A stretch of DNA of 64,000 nt, taken from Exophiala sp. HKRS030. Lineage: Eukaryota > Ascomycota > Eurotiomycetes > Chaetothyriales > Herpotrichiellaceae. The stretch lies in the NCBI GenBank assembly GCA_023897205.1, contig JAHWDD010000006.1:2728001-2792000 (forward strand), in the 5' to 3' direction. This document shows positions 13,394 through 23,487 of this stretch, one piece after another. The notes under the pieces were generated by a model. It did no database searches. It worked only from the letters and a program-made list of their open reading frames with translations, and was not told the DNA's origin. The translations under genes and the position numbers were made by a program. Within the stretch, counting starts at the first letter, position 1, and every line of letters starts with the position of its first letter.

Positions 13394-13862
13394 TAAACTC
13401 TCTACTCTCAACTCGCACATTCACCTGTCCTCTCCTCCTGCCACGTTCCCCGCCTCCCCCTACTCATGCTCTCACTGGATCTAAAACCTTTCAAGTGGTG
13501 TAATGACGCTAGGTTGGCACGTATTGTCACCCGTCGGCGAGCACGTATCTTCGAACGAACTGTCTTGTCGTGCCCATGCTCGTCCGACATCTGTTTCCCG
13601 GAGGCCACGCTATAGTGAATATTGATTGTCGGTTGTCGAATGTCGAATATCGAATGTTCCCCCGTCGGCGCCTATCTACCCTCCCTTGTCCACCGAATAG
13701 GCCGAGAGTGTCTCTGAGATATACTTCAAGCGAGATATACATGCCGTGCCGTCGTGCTGTGCTGTGCCGTGCTGTCGTGTCACGGGCTTATAGGGAAATA
13801 GGTCTGCCTGACAGGCAAGAAAGAGAGAAGGAGAGATAGAAAGAAAGAATCTGTGTTTGCAT

Positions 13863-13894
13863 GCAAGCAAGTAAGCAAGCAAGCAAGCAAGCAA
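13863..13894. repeat. Tetranucleotide microsatellite (GCAA)8
   Basis: Eight GCAA units, the third being GTAA. About 440 bases past the stop codon of the 14333-17941 gene, so possibly in its 3' UTR. Confidence 0.9.
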
Positions 13895-14064
13895 CAAAAC
13901 GTTGAGAGTCCTCCCTGGAGTCCTCCCCAGAGTTTGAGACCGGATATATGCAGTCTGCGAGGTTTTAGGAGTTGCATCGTTGTTGTTGTTCAAAAGTTCA
14001 AAACTATCACAGATCATGGCCCTCCTGAGTAGTGGGTTTCGTGCGAGCGGGTTTGAAAAGGGGG

Positions 14065-14096
14065 ATATGTATGTATCTATGTATGTAGGTATGTAT
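14065..14096. repeat. ATGT tetranucleotide tract, imperfect
   Basis: Imperfect ATGT/GTAT repeats about 240 bases beyond the stop codon of the large minus-strand gene. Confidence 0.8.
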
Positions 14097-14332
14097 TCAT
14101 GAATCATGAGAGACGACCAATACCAGACGTTCGGAATCTTGATTTACTGCGGTATACTATGTATGAAATGGTTCCAGAGAGGGGAAAAGGGCCAGGAAAA
14201 GTGATCTCAAAAAGAAAGAGAAGTAGAAACGAAGACAGAAATCAGAATGGATATTTTCTTCCTCTCGCGCACGCACGCACGTATGCGCTGCCTTCCCGTC
14301 TTGATGAAGCTCATATATCCAGGGACGTTTCC

Positions 14333-17300
14333 TTAGTTGGGTGGACCGTATACATGGTCTTTCCTCACCCAGACTTTGAAGGTTTCTCGAACCTTGACTG
14401 TCGTCGTCGTCGTTGATGGCTCTGCTACTTCTCTCCCTACTTCAAGCTCACTGATTGTATCTTCCTCGTCGTGAACACCATTCGAATCCAGGTCCTGATG
14501 CTGCTGCCGTATCTCTTTCCCGTAGAACGTGTCTTCCTTTGCCCAGCGTCCGAAATCGCCTTGCCTTTCGAGCTCCTTTTCCACTTCCTCGGCGTCAAGC
14601 CTCCTCTGATGCTCGTTTTCGAGGCCAGGGAAGAACTTGAAATACCACGGTAGCCAGATGTCGGCGGCGGCTCTGTTCGCTTGTACTGAAGTCGTGTAGG
14701 ACTTGACGTCCTGGACTGGTATCATTAAGTGGATTGGCGGGCCCCATATGGTTTCGGTGGGCTCCACGTCGTCGAAAAGCTCGTCGACGGGTTCCGGCGT
14801 CTGTGCTTGCTCTTGTTCAAACTCCCTGATCAGTTCCCATTCGACCTTGTAAACGATGTTATTGATAACAAGTTTACGTCTCTTTGCTCGACGGTACGCT
14901 CGCTTGTTGACATTGACGGGTTTCTTTATCACAAAGAATCGCGCCTCGTAGGCATTCTCCTCACCTAAGGACAGATGTTGCTGCAGGAGACCGTTCTCCC
15001 ACTCGGAATTAACAGTGCGACGGCCAAGACGAAGACCATTCTCTGGTGGATGGCGAGTTTCGAATTCCGAAGCTAGTTTAGCCACTTTGCGATTTGCCCG
15101 TTTGATATCTTGTGTTCTGAAAAATTCATATTCGTCGCCGGAGTCGAAGTCTTCGGCGCCGGCGAAGACGCCATATACAGTGTACTGGAACAGCTGTCGA
15201 GGGCCTTGGTGGTCCTCGTCCGAGTTCGAGTCTTCATCGTCTTCATCGTCGGTATCTGCGTCTAGTGGAGCTTCGGCAGCGATTTGCTCGTCCCTCCTTC
15301 CCAAATCTTCTGCCTTCCTCGCTTCTGCCTTGGCTTGCATTCGCTCAATCAGCCTCATATCAATCGCCTGCGAACTCTGCACATGAGCATGAGAGTTCAA
15401 GGCTTCAGGAGTAACTAGAGGCTGTGAAGTAGTTGATTTTGGCAAAGGATGGTCCTGCTGTTGATGTTTTCGACTGGTTCTCTGCCCAAGGCTTTCGTGA
15501 TCGTTTGAACCAGACTCTGGCTTAACCAGTAGATTAGAATTGGTAGGCTGAATATGTGAGCCAAACACTCGCTCTGCTCCGTCATCTTCTTCACTTTCGT
15601 CGGAATTACTGGAACCATCGTCTTGGTTGTTCAACCGATCGAAGCTGTCGCACTCATTGTCATGTTGAGAAGCATGGATATCCAGGCTCTTAAAACGTTG
15701 AAGCTGCGCTTCGAGCATTTCGCGCTTCTGGTCAGTTGTGAGAAATTGTACTTTGCGATGAGATTCTACTGCAGAACGGCTTTGGTTGTGAGTCTTCGAC
15801 CGGGAGGCAGCAGTGGTGCGTGGCTCACCTCGTGTAGATTCCGTCTTAGTGTGTTCCCTACCACGCTGTCCGGCGCTGGCGGCCTGGGATCGCCGAACAT
15901 TCTTTTGTTGGCGAGATCCGTCTTTCCGCTTGTCTGAGAGTACAGTTATCTGATCCTCCAACGATGTCAGTTCAATCTCAGCGCCTCTGAGATCTTCATG
16001 ATCGAACATGAGTAGGAGATTTTTTTCGACCAGCTCTTTATCAGGCATGGTTCGACCAGTCGCGCGAGCCCTTCTCTTCATATTATCTCTAATGCTCATT
16101 ATTCGGCTGCGCCTTAGCTTGCCACTCAGTTTCCTCCGGATGACCAGATCAATGTACTTTTTAACCTCTCCGAACTCTTTGTTGTCAGTATTGGTGAATA
16201 CTCCGAAACATCGTAGCTGCGCAATACTCTCAGCAGCGCCAAGTGCAATCTCGAGATCACGCTTCGTCTCCTTCAAGATTTCGTGGGTTTTAATTACCTC
16301 TTGTCTCTCTTGTGACAGCTTGTGAAAATTCCGTGGAAGGTGTAGTTCCGCATCTTCCCTTGCAATCTCTGATATAGGTTCCACGGTTCCCACACAAGAT
16401 CTCGCTGTAACTCTCGAGCCGTGATTGTCGGGTCCCTGTTCTTCCAGTACCTCGAATTTATCGAGTTGGCTTGATCCTTTGGCAGGTGGTGTCTCTGTAG
16501 AAGAGTAAGCATCTTTCCATGGACTCGAAAGTTTCTGTGAAGAAACTTCTCCGGCATCAACCAAAGTGGTGCACTTGGGATTTGATTGGGTTGACATGCG
16601 CAAAGATTCGTTGGTAGGAGCATCGTGATCGAAATGCCATGCACTCTCGGTGAAGTTGTCTCGAGCTCCTGATGTAGGAAAATGAGTAGCGTCTCTGTGG
16701 TCAGTGACGGACCAGAAATCTGGTATACCTCGTTTCAAGGCAAGCATTTGTAGACCAGAAGGATATTGCACTGTATCTTTGGGTCGCTGCGATGTGGAGA
16801 TGGGTTCCACACTGGACAACACTTCAGGATTGTGTTGCTTCGCCGCTCTTTCATCATTGCTATCGTGGCTGCTATCGCTTCCAGCTTGCTCCCGTAGTTG
16901 CGATTCTTCCCGATCAAGGTCCGATTCCTCAGATGAATCACAGAGATCTATATGCCTCTGTCTGTTGACGGCGGCTTCTCTCAACAATCGACTCCTTCGT
17001 GCAGCTTCCTCTTGAGCGTCTGCCGTTTGCCGAACAACTCCTTGAAGTTCATTGGACAAGCCAGTGTCATCATCCGAGAAGCATGTCTGGGTTGTATTGC
17101 TGGGTTTTACATTTGTGCGCTGTACGGCTGCAAGGTATTGAACCAGATCTGCCTCTTCAGTTTCAAGACTTTGTTGCCTAGTGGTTGATGCGGAGAGACT
17201 TGTTGCAAACGAGTTGTAGCCTTCGTCTTCAGAAGATAGCTTGGCATCCCGGGTCGTATCTTGCTTCTTCTGTGAGGACGTAGTGTCCGTGATGGTATAA

Positions 17301-17941
17301 GCGTGGATACCAGTGTATGTGCCATTGCTAGGAAGAAAGTTTTCAGTGTCATTTAAGTGGCTTTTGATTTCAGTCTCACTGGATCTGTCTTTGTCGAGTA
17401 GTGACACCAGGGAATGCGACCCATTTCCGAGATCAATTGATAGGAGATCTGCTGCTGTGCGTGTCATTATAAGCCTTCGTTTTCCCGAAGGAAGGTTGTC
17501 TTCAGTTAACACTCGCTTTCTGGTGGGAGTCTCAGAATAGTCTGGGACCGGCGGAATATGTGGCAGATCGGAGGTTGTCAAGCTTGTTTTCGGACTGAGA
17601 CTTCGTGGTTCTGGGTTGCTATCCTTGAGTGCTATTGCAAGTCCATCACCTCCACTTTTTTCGTTATGCATGTAACATATTTGCAATTCTTCCTCCGGAT
17701 CTACCAGTGTCCAACTCTCAAACCTTGACGCCTTGAGTCTGACGGCCTCACGGCTCTCGATAGGTGGGAGGCGGGCATTCATTGGTGATCTGACCGTCGC
17801 GGCCGGATGAGTGTCTTCCAAGCCGGATGCCTGCATTTCTGTGGTACGCTGCATGGTGCTAGCTTGAGCAGATGTAGCCCTGTTATCCGTCTTCTCGAGC
17901 TCAGCAACAGTGTCGTCGTTCTTAGAGGGGTTATTGCCCAT
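14333..17941 (-). CDS. Large acidic protein of unknown function, possible N-myristoylation site
   Basis: Single open frame of 1202 residues. Codons further upstream in this frame include only a TTG, so the first ATG is at 17941-17939. The protein then starts MGNNPSK, which fits the N-myristoylation pattern (Gly2, Ser6, no Pro at 7). Residues about 1-900 are Ser/Asp/Glu-rich and probably disordered, with coiled-coil-like stretches near 520-640. The last 290 residues (from about 917) look folded: FQYTVYGVFAG, a basic patch (RRAKRRK), then WLPWYFKFFPG and a charged helix. I recognise no domain family. Codon use and length suggest a real, expressed gene. Its 3' side is rich in simple repeats. An upstream exon would change the N-terminus and remove the lipid signal. 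Confidence 0.8.
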   Translation of the reverse strand: MGNNPSKNDDTVAELEKTDNRATSAQASTMQRTTEMQASGLEDTHPAATVRSPMNARLPPIESREAVRLKASRFESWTLVDPEEELQICYMHNEKSGGDGLAIALKDSNPEPRSLSPKTSLTTSDLPHIPPVPDYSETPTRKRVLTEDNLPSGKRRLIMTRTAADLLSIDLGNGSHSLVSLLDKDRSSETEIKSHLNDTENFLPSNGTYTGIHAYTITDTTSSQKKQDTTRDAKLSSEDEGYNSFATSLSASTTRQQSLETEEADLVQYLAAVQRTNVKPSNTTQTCFSDDDTGLSNELQGVVRQTADAQEEAARRSRLLREAAVNRQRHIDLCDSSEESDLDREESQLREQAGSDSSHDSNDERAAKQHNPEVLSSVEPISTSQRPKDTVQYPSGLQMLALKRGIPDFWSVTDHRDATHFPTSGARDNFTESAWHFDHDAPTNESLRMSTQSNPKCTTLVDAGEVSSQKLSSPWKDAYSSTETPPAKGSSQLDKFEVLEEQGPDNHGSRVTARSCVGTVEPISEIAREDAELHLPRNFHKLSQERQEVIKTHEILKETKRDLEIALGAAESIAQLRCFGVFTNTDNKEFGEVKKYIDLVIRRKLSGKLRRSRIMSIRDNMKRRARATGRTMPDKELVEKNLLLMFDHEDLRGAEIELTSLEDQITVLSDKRKDGSRQQKNVRRSQAASAGQRGREHTKTESTRGEPRTTAASRSKTHNQSRSAVESHRKVQFLTTDQKREMLEAQLQRFKSLDIHASQHDNECDSFDRLNNQDDGSSNSDESEEDDGAERVFGSHIQPTNSNLLVKPESGSNDHESLGQRTSRKHQQQDHPLPKSTTSQPLVTPEALNSHAHVQSSQAIDMRLIERMQAKAEARKAEDLGRRDEQIAAEAPLDADTDDEDDEDSNSDEDHQGPRQLFQYTVYGVFAGAEDFDSGDEYEFFRTQDIKRANRKVAKLASEFETRHPPENGLRLGRRTVNSEWENGLLQQHLSLGEENAYEARFFVIKKPVNVNKRAYRRAKRRKLVINNIVYKVEWELIREFEQEQAQTPEPVDELFDDVEPTETIWGPPIHLMIPVQDVKSYTTSVQANRAAADIWLPWYFKFFPGLENEHQRRLDAEEVEKELERQGDFGRWAKEDTFYGKEIRQQHQDLDSNGVHDEEDTISELEVGREVAEPSTTTTTVKVRETFKVWVRKDHVYGPPN

Positions 17942-19106
17942 TGGGCCGAGAAAAGCTTCGTCGATCTTTGAGGAGTTGGAAATGATCAAGCATCAAACCA
18001 GCGTCACAGAAAGTAGAAGACAGAGCTTCTTGATCGAGTTGAGCTTTATGCGACACGCCTGCAGTCCAGAGTATGTAGCTGGTCAAAGAAAAAACAAATG
18101 AAGCCAGAGAACAGATTTGCTGACCGAGCCATAGGTCTGTCCAAGACAAAATCAAAGGCAAAGGCAAAGCGAGAGCAAGTGTTGATGAAGTAGAAAAAGG
18201 TGAGACGCCAGGAACTTCAAAGATATCAAAATCTTCACGTGCTCAAGTCAAACTTCAAGCCATGAGATCGCGGGATAGATATAAATTCAGCACTGGTGAA
18301 AGAGTGAAGTCCACGGTGAAGGAACGATCAGGCTCGATCGCGAAAATGTGATATAGATCCACTTCCAGAACCTCATAAGACTACTGGAATCGATCTTCGA
18401 GTGATAGTACATCATCGCAGGTCACAGGGTTGGGTGACGACTTTGCAACATGTGATCTGGATCAGTTGAACAGTCCTCGCCCTGTGCTCTCAAGGCTTCA
18501 GACATGTGGAAGTAGCGAGTCAGTCGCCACATGCTTACTCTCAATCCATCTAGCTCCATGCTTTTGAAATGAGGACATTCAAGCAAGGCATCTTTGATGC
18601 TCGGCAGGGTGCTATTGAATGGATTTAGTATGGCAGGGGATAGTGATGGGTCATCAGTCATATGGGCGGTTCAGAATGTGCAACTCTTCACTCAATATCG
18701 CGAAGGCGCTCGTCTTAGGCGCAGTTAAAGCTCGAGTACTGGTTTTGGCATCAGGCGTAATGGTTAGTAGTCATGGTGGGAATTTGGTACAATGACTTAG
18801 CTCAGGTACAGTACAATTCTTGAGATTACTGGATGATCCCTGGAGATCTAACATTCGAGACTAGACCCTTTTTGGGACCAGCCACTTGCATCTTTGGCTG
18901 CCCTTTCCATTATCGCGGCCCCTTGCAGCAATTGTGTACCCTACGTTGATTTTTGCTATCTGTGCAGGACCAGATGGCCGGAAAAAAATACAGATACGAT
19001 TAGGCATTTCGTAGTCTCCACCGATATCACCATACCAGGATGGTGATATTAGAGGCTAATTGCTACCCATGGCTCGTTCGTTGTAGGGGCCATGCTCCCC
19101 AATCTC
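17942..19106. other. Intergenic region, one weak ORF
   Basis: This is the upstream region of the large acidic gene. A 79-codon minus-strand frame at 18661-18422 starts with ATG and has fairly balanced composition, but I recognise nothing in it and see no clear splice partners. It may be a remnant of a gene next to the oxidase. Nothing else stands out. Confidence 0.4.
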
Positions 19107-21182
19107 CTAGGGCTCATAGATAATGTCCGTTCCCACACATCTATTGCAGACAAACAGATTGGTCGGATCTCTTTGGTGTTTGATCTTCAAAAGGTGTCCA
19201 TAATTGCTGCCCCAAAAAGCATTCTGCCACTTAGGCTCGTATCTAGACAAGTGGTCTGTTAGAACACCTGATTGACAACTATCGCTTGTGGATATCCTCA
19301 ACTTACGGGTTGGCTTCATTCACATACGTGCCTCCAGCAGGACCTGCAATCTTGTCCCATTGCTTGCTGATCTTCACGAGCCACTCCTTCTCGGCCCGCT
19401 TCTCTTCTTCTGTTGCTGTGTCGTTCCAGTTGGTCCCAAAACTGAGAACTCCTCTGCTTTCTCTCCAAATTGGATGGACAGAGGTTTTGTCTCGCTCGTC
19501 AGAATTCACATGACCGACTATAGATGTAAGTGATCAGTAAATGCTTCCCATGTTCTTCTAATTTCAAAGGAGAACTCACTAAAATTGAAAAATGGGGCAT
19601 GCTCTTCGCCAACTTGCAATATCAGATCAACAATCTCGTCAGCTTTGCTAAACGCCATTTCAGGGGTCAAAAGCCTGGATGAATCCATAACATTCTGTGC
19701 TATATTTGGGTCAGAGAGAAAGTCGGCTGTATAGTCGATCCAGCGTGGATAGGTGAAGTTGAAGAATGCTGGGCTAGCGCCTTCAATCTGTGCCACCTCG
19801 AAGAAGCCAGAGAAACCCTTCTCTAGGTCAACTTGCGTTCCACCAGGCTTGATGAATATCGCAGAAAAGCCACCGAGGAAAAACCCATAGCCGGTATACC
19901 CTGCATCGGTAACATTGATGATGGCACCCAGAGACTTTTTGAGAACCGGCCGCAGGCTCTCTTCAGTTGTGGCATTGATCTGCACAACTGCAACCTGAAT
20001 GCCTGTTGGTGGTTCAGGATGTGTTCTGTATGTGACCGAAGTAATCACCTAAATTCCAATATTGCTCAGTTTTCCAGCAGAAATAGGTAACATTGAGCGA
20101 ACTTACACCCCAAGCGCTCCCTCCGCCTCCACGGAGTGCCCAGAAGTAATCAGGATCTGTGTATTCATTGAGTACCACAAGTTCGCCAAGGGCATTGATT
20201 ACAGTTGCTTGAAGGAGATCTAGCATGGTATCAGTAATCTCAATGATTCGCTAATTGGGCTTGATCGGTGGGCTCACTATCAACTCCAAGACCATAGAGG
20301 TTTGACCACGCTGAATGACCTCCTCCCGTAAGCCAGCCTCCTGCAGCCCCGACCGTTCGTGCATGGCCCCCAGCGACGATGACGCCTTGCTCTGCTGCAG
20401 CTTCGTACACATCTGGGACACAGGCGTCAGTTCTGAGAAAGCCGAGCCAACGAAGACAGGGAAGCATTACCCAACCATTGCTCACCAGCCTGGAGTGTGA
20501 CAGCAGGCACCCCACTTGTTCCCAGTGGTGCTCCGCTGGCAACAAAAGTGTCCGTCCATTCCCTTCCCTTGAGACGGTGTGTCCAGATGGAGAATGACCC
20601 CTGACCACTGGAGCGGCCAAGACTAAAGCCCGACTTCAGTACTATCATCGAGTGATGGGGTGGAGTAGAACGAACTGATCATGACCTGTGTTCTTGACAA
20701 CAAGATACAAGTCCTTCTCACTTGCGAATCTTACCGCAGCTTGAATATCCTCAATAGACTCTGCCGCAACCGACAAATAAGGTACTTGTCAAAGGTCAAC
20801 AAATCATAGTAAGAGAAGAAAGAGCGCTATCACCTAAACCCTGCTCGCAAGGGTCGTGCTCCGAGGAATTGACAAAGCACTGCTGCTGTCCCAACTCCCA
20901 AACTATGGCTGTATAGGCTCCTGTTTGATTGGTCCGCCAGAAGCTGTTCGACCATTCTTGCTTGGCGGTCGAGCATTTCCCTGCGTCATATTGGTCGCCG
21001 TGACAAACGGCTGCTGAAGGGAATGTACGTGTAAGGCGGCCTGATATGGATGCATTGAAGGCTTGCCATGTCTCGTCATCTGGCCAGCCCGAGTCGCCAT
21101 ATCTGTATCGGTGACGGGTTCTTATAACTGTAGAGTGACAAACCTCAAGGAGGAGGACCACCAGAAAGATCCGAAGCAGCAT
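19107..21182 (-). CDS. Secreted FAD-linked oxidase, berberine-bridge enzyme family, 8 exons
   Basis: I resolved eight exons: 21182-20834, 20784-20676, 20622-20471, 20412-20278, 20219-20107, 20048-19580, 19517-19307 and 19242-19107. Introns are 49-64 bases. The total is 1674 bases with consistent phases, giving 557 residues. The N-terminus (MLLRIFLVVLLLEVCHS) is a signal peptide; an upstream ATG at 21218 would add 12 residues. VKNTGHD gives His151, the usual 8-alpha-histidyl FAD attachment site. At the second site, where BBE has Cys in C-P-T-V-G, this protein has A-R-T-V-G (Ala221), so only one covalent link is expected. ALRGGGGSAWG (FAD site) and the C-terminal BBE segment (WQNAFWGSNYGHLL) are present. 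The substrate is unknown. No biosynthetic cluster surrounds it, so a role in carbohydrate or small-molecule oxidation outside the cell is possible (inference). Confidence 0.88.
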
Positions 21183-21993
21183 GGTTTGACACAAGAATAC
21201 TTGTCTTAGGACGTTCATTCAGCCAGACCTTTTGAGTCTTGACATGCAATCGAAGGGACTGAAAGCATCTTCATGACGTTATATCGGATATTTTATACTT
21301 CCCTTTTTGTCACTTGAAATGCTTTACCTGAGAACTCAGACTTTACAACCCGAGTACGTTGAATGCGAATGAATTTCTGAGCAAAACAAGCGCATTGAGT
21401 TCCCCTCGTCCAACAATAGAACACCATTGCTAGGTGAAATGTTTGGCAATAAATCGATGTGGAGAGAATGGTAGCCATTTTCAGTACTGGCCAAGCAAAA
21501 TATTCATCTGCCTGGCATTCAAGCAGGGAGAAAACAGCCTTGTGACAGCCTTGCCCCACCATATTGCGGTCGATCTTCACCAACTGTTTGGGCAGTGATG
21601 CCAGACTTCCAGCTTCCAAGACTGAGAGATACGAATACGTTTGAAGCATTGAATTCGGGTTTTGAGGGGGTAATGAAGCAATTGTAGTTGAGTGACTTTC
21701 TTCGGGGAGAATTACGCGCTGGAGAACTAGACGAGGGGCTGCAATGCCACCTCTGCCTACTCCGTATAGTCGAGAGAATGACCACCACATCATTCCATCG
21801 TCTGACATGACCGTAACCCCCATTTTCCCGCTGTGGAGCAACTGTCAGACAACTTTCATCGCGTCATCTTGTGACGCGCCTGGACGCGCATAGTGGATCA
21901 CGTGCTTCGTCTACGTGAATCTGAATCAAAATATTCAGTCTCAAGCAACGGTGAGAACATTGCCAGCTATCTTGTACTTCAACTCAAGCATTC
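21183..21993. promoter_or_regulatory. Divergent promoter, FAD oxidase / NSE2
   Basis: 811 bases between the divergent starts. It holds a TACTCCGTA motif at 21758-21766 and two ACGCGC half-boxes at 21874-21879 and 21884-21889, about 105-120 bases before the NSE2 ATG. These resemble the MBF/DSC1 site ACGCGT but are one base off. A 182-codon minus-strand frame at 21841-21293 has no recognisable content and is probably spurious. Confidence 0.45.
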
Positions 21994-23487
21994 ATGGCGA
22001 CTGTTGCACGGCGAGGCGCTCCCTCCATTGCTCGGCCTGGAAGTTCAAGAAACGAAGGCAGGAACTCGTCCGTAAGACCATCCGGACACACCACTTTCGT
22101 CCCCGAACGTCTTGCCCTTCCTCTCAGCGACTCGGCACGGCTCGCCCTTGGTGAATTATTCAAAACACAGAGGGAAACAAAGCAGCTGAATGACCGCTTG
22201 GCAACGGCCATCAAAGAACTCACCGATGCGGCAGCGACCTTGAACGAGGCGGGGTATGAACGAAGGCGCCGATTTCAAAGAGACGTCCGACGCCGACAGC
22301 AAAACGAAGAAGAACCTGACGAAGAAGAAAATGCCAAACACGAGCAGTTCCAGTCCCAGGTGGAACAGTTGACAAAGAAGATGGATCTGAGCATTCGTGG
22401 TGTGATCGACGACCAGATCTGGCTTGAAGACTTACCAAGCATCGCCAGGGCGGTCGTCTCGTCCACGGAGGAGGAGCAAGGCACACAACGAGATGAGGAA
22501 TACAATCAAAGCCCCACGCCAATAGCGTCGACTCGCCAAACGCAGCCTGGAAGCTCTTCAGACGAGGACGAGGACAGTGCTAGTCGCACTTCTCAAGCCG
22601 ATGATGGCTCTGCCTCGGGTGCCGTCCCATTCACCACTCCTCATGCACTGCTACAGAAGAAACTGCTACAACAGTCACGCGAATGGCAAGAAAAGTCATT
22701 GACAGAGAGATACGCACACAACAACAACTATGCCGGCTGGAAGCGTGAGGTCCACGAAAACCGAAATCCTCAGGCGGAGGCACCTCCTATGCCAGATGCC
22801 AGCCTGTGGTTTGCCGCAGAAGAGGGCCGTGACAGGCATTCCGCGTCACAACGTCGGAAGCGGGATGGCGGAGAGGACGAATCTGATGATGATGAAATCG
22901 AGATATCCCGCGAGAAGATGAGCTACAAATGTCCCATCACTCTCCTCCCATTCGAAGATCCCGTCACGTCCACCAAATGCAAACATTCCTATGAGAAGGC
23001 CGCAATCCTAGACATGCTTAAACATTCCTCCGACCACATTCCCCTCGACGCAAACCAGGAGGCCGAGCTCCGAACCATTCGCGACACAAGAGCAAGAAGC
23101 CAACGGAGAAAAGTTCTGGAGGATCTACAGGAACGGCGAGTGCAGTGTCCAGAATGCAGCGCCAAGCTTCTTATCAGCGACCTCCAGCCGAACCCAGCCC
23201 TTCAGCGGCGAGTTCAGCGTGTTCTAGCAGCAGAGCGTAGTGAAGAAGCAGCCGCGACAAGCGATCTGGAAGGCAGTGATGACGAAGACGATGCTATGCG
23301 TGGCACGCAGCGACGTCCGGTAGGTTTGGGCTCCAGTCCTGTACCCTCAAGTCGGCGACAAAGCGGGAGACCCGTCAAAGCCGAAGACCGCGCCTCCGTG
23401 GTGCCACAAACACAGCTCTCTAATGGCACTCCATCGAGACGTGCAGTTAGAACCAGGGTTGTTGAATCAGACGAGGACGAGGTGTGA
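21994..23487 (+). CDS. NSE2: SUMO E3 ligase of the Smc5/6 complex (Nse2/Mms21)
   Basis: Single exon, 497 residues from the ATG at 21994. An SP-RING domain lies at about residues 308-410: YKCPITLLPFEDPV, then TKCKHSYEK (Cys329, His331), a helical insertion, and VQCPECSAKLL (Cys385, Cys388). The C-x-H...C-x-x-C pattern is the zinc site of the Mms21 family and departs from a classical RING as expected. The N-terminal third is helical and charged, the region that in yeast binds the Smc5 coiled coil. Acidic Ser-rich linkers flank the RING. Known role: SUMO ligation within Smc5/6, which limits toxic recombination intermediates; in yeast Sgs1 is one of its targets, and an SGS1 homologue lies 7 kb downstream. 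The tail is long and low-complexity, making it larger than yeast Mms21 (267 residues). Confidence 0.92.
   Translation: MATVARRGAPSIARPGSSRNEGRNSSVRPSGHTTFVPERLALPLSDSARLALGELFKTQRETKQLNDRLATAIKELTDAAATLNEAGYERRRRFQRDVRRRQQNEEEPDEEENAKHEQFQSQVEQLTKKMDLSIRGVIDDQIWLEDLPSIARAVVSSTEEEQGTQRDEEYNQSPTPIASTRQTQPGSSSDEDEDSASRTSQADDGSASGAVPFTTPHALLQKKLLQQSREWQEKSLTERYAHNNNYAGWKREVHENRNPQAEAPPMPDASLWFAAEEGRDRHSASQRRKRDGGEDESDDDEIEISREKMSYKCPITLLPFEDPVTSTKCKHSYEKAAILDMLKHSSDHIPLDANQEAELRTIRDTRARSQRRKVLEDLQERRVQCPECSAKLLISDLQPNPALQRRVQRVLAAERSEEAAATSDLEGSDDEDDAMRGTQRRPVGLGSSPVPSSRRQSGRPVKAEDRASVVPQTQLSNGTPSRRAVRTRVVESDEDEV

Larger units (their letters stand above)
1795..14332. other. 12.5-kb gene-free region upstream of GAC1
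   Basis: No frame here reads like a conserved protein; the longest are about 140-210 codons and low in complexity. About 2680-3000 and 3390-3420 are pyrimidine-rich on the minus strand, as expected of a long GAC1 5' leader (inference). Around 4780-4960, 10430-10500 and 11340-11400 the plus strand is pyrimidine-rich, like fungal transcript leaders, but no gene follows. The region holds several short tandem repeats (listed separately) and six of the nine TACGGAGTA motifs of the window. By eye the base composition looks mixed, not the AT-rich pattern of RIP-mutated DNA, and I saw no transposase or reverse transcriptase remnant. Confidence 0.6.

Noticed and set aside
21293..21841. 182-codon minus-strand frame between the oxidase and NSE2
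   Set aside because: Contains a recurrent intergenic motif, sits in a divergent promoter, and has no recognisable content. A spliced gene is not excluded.
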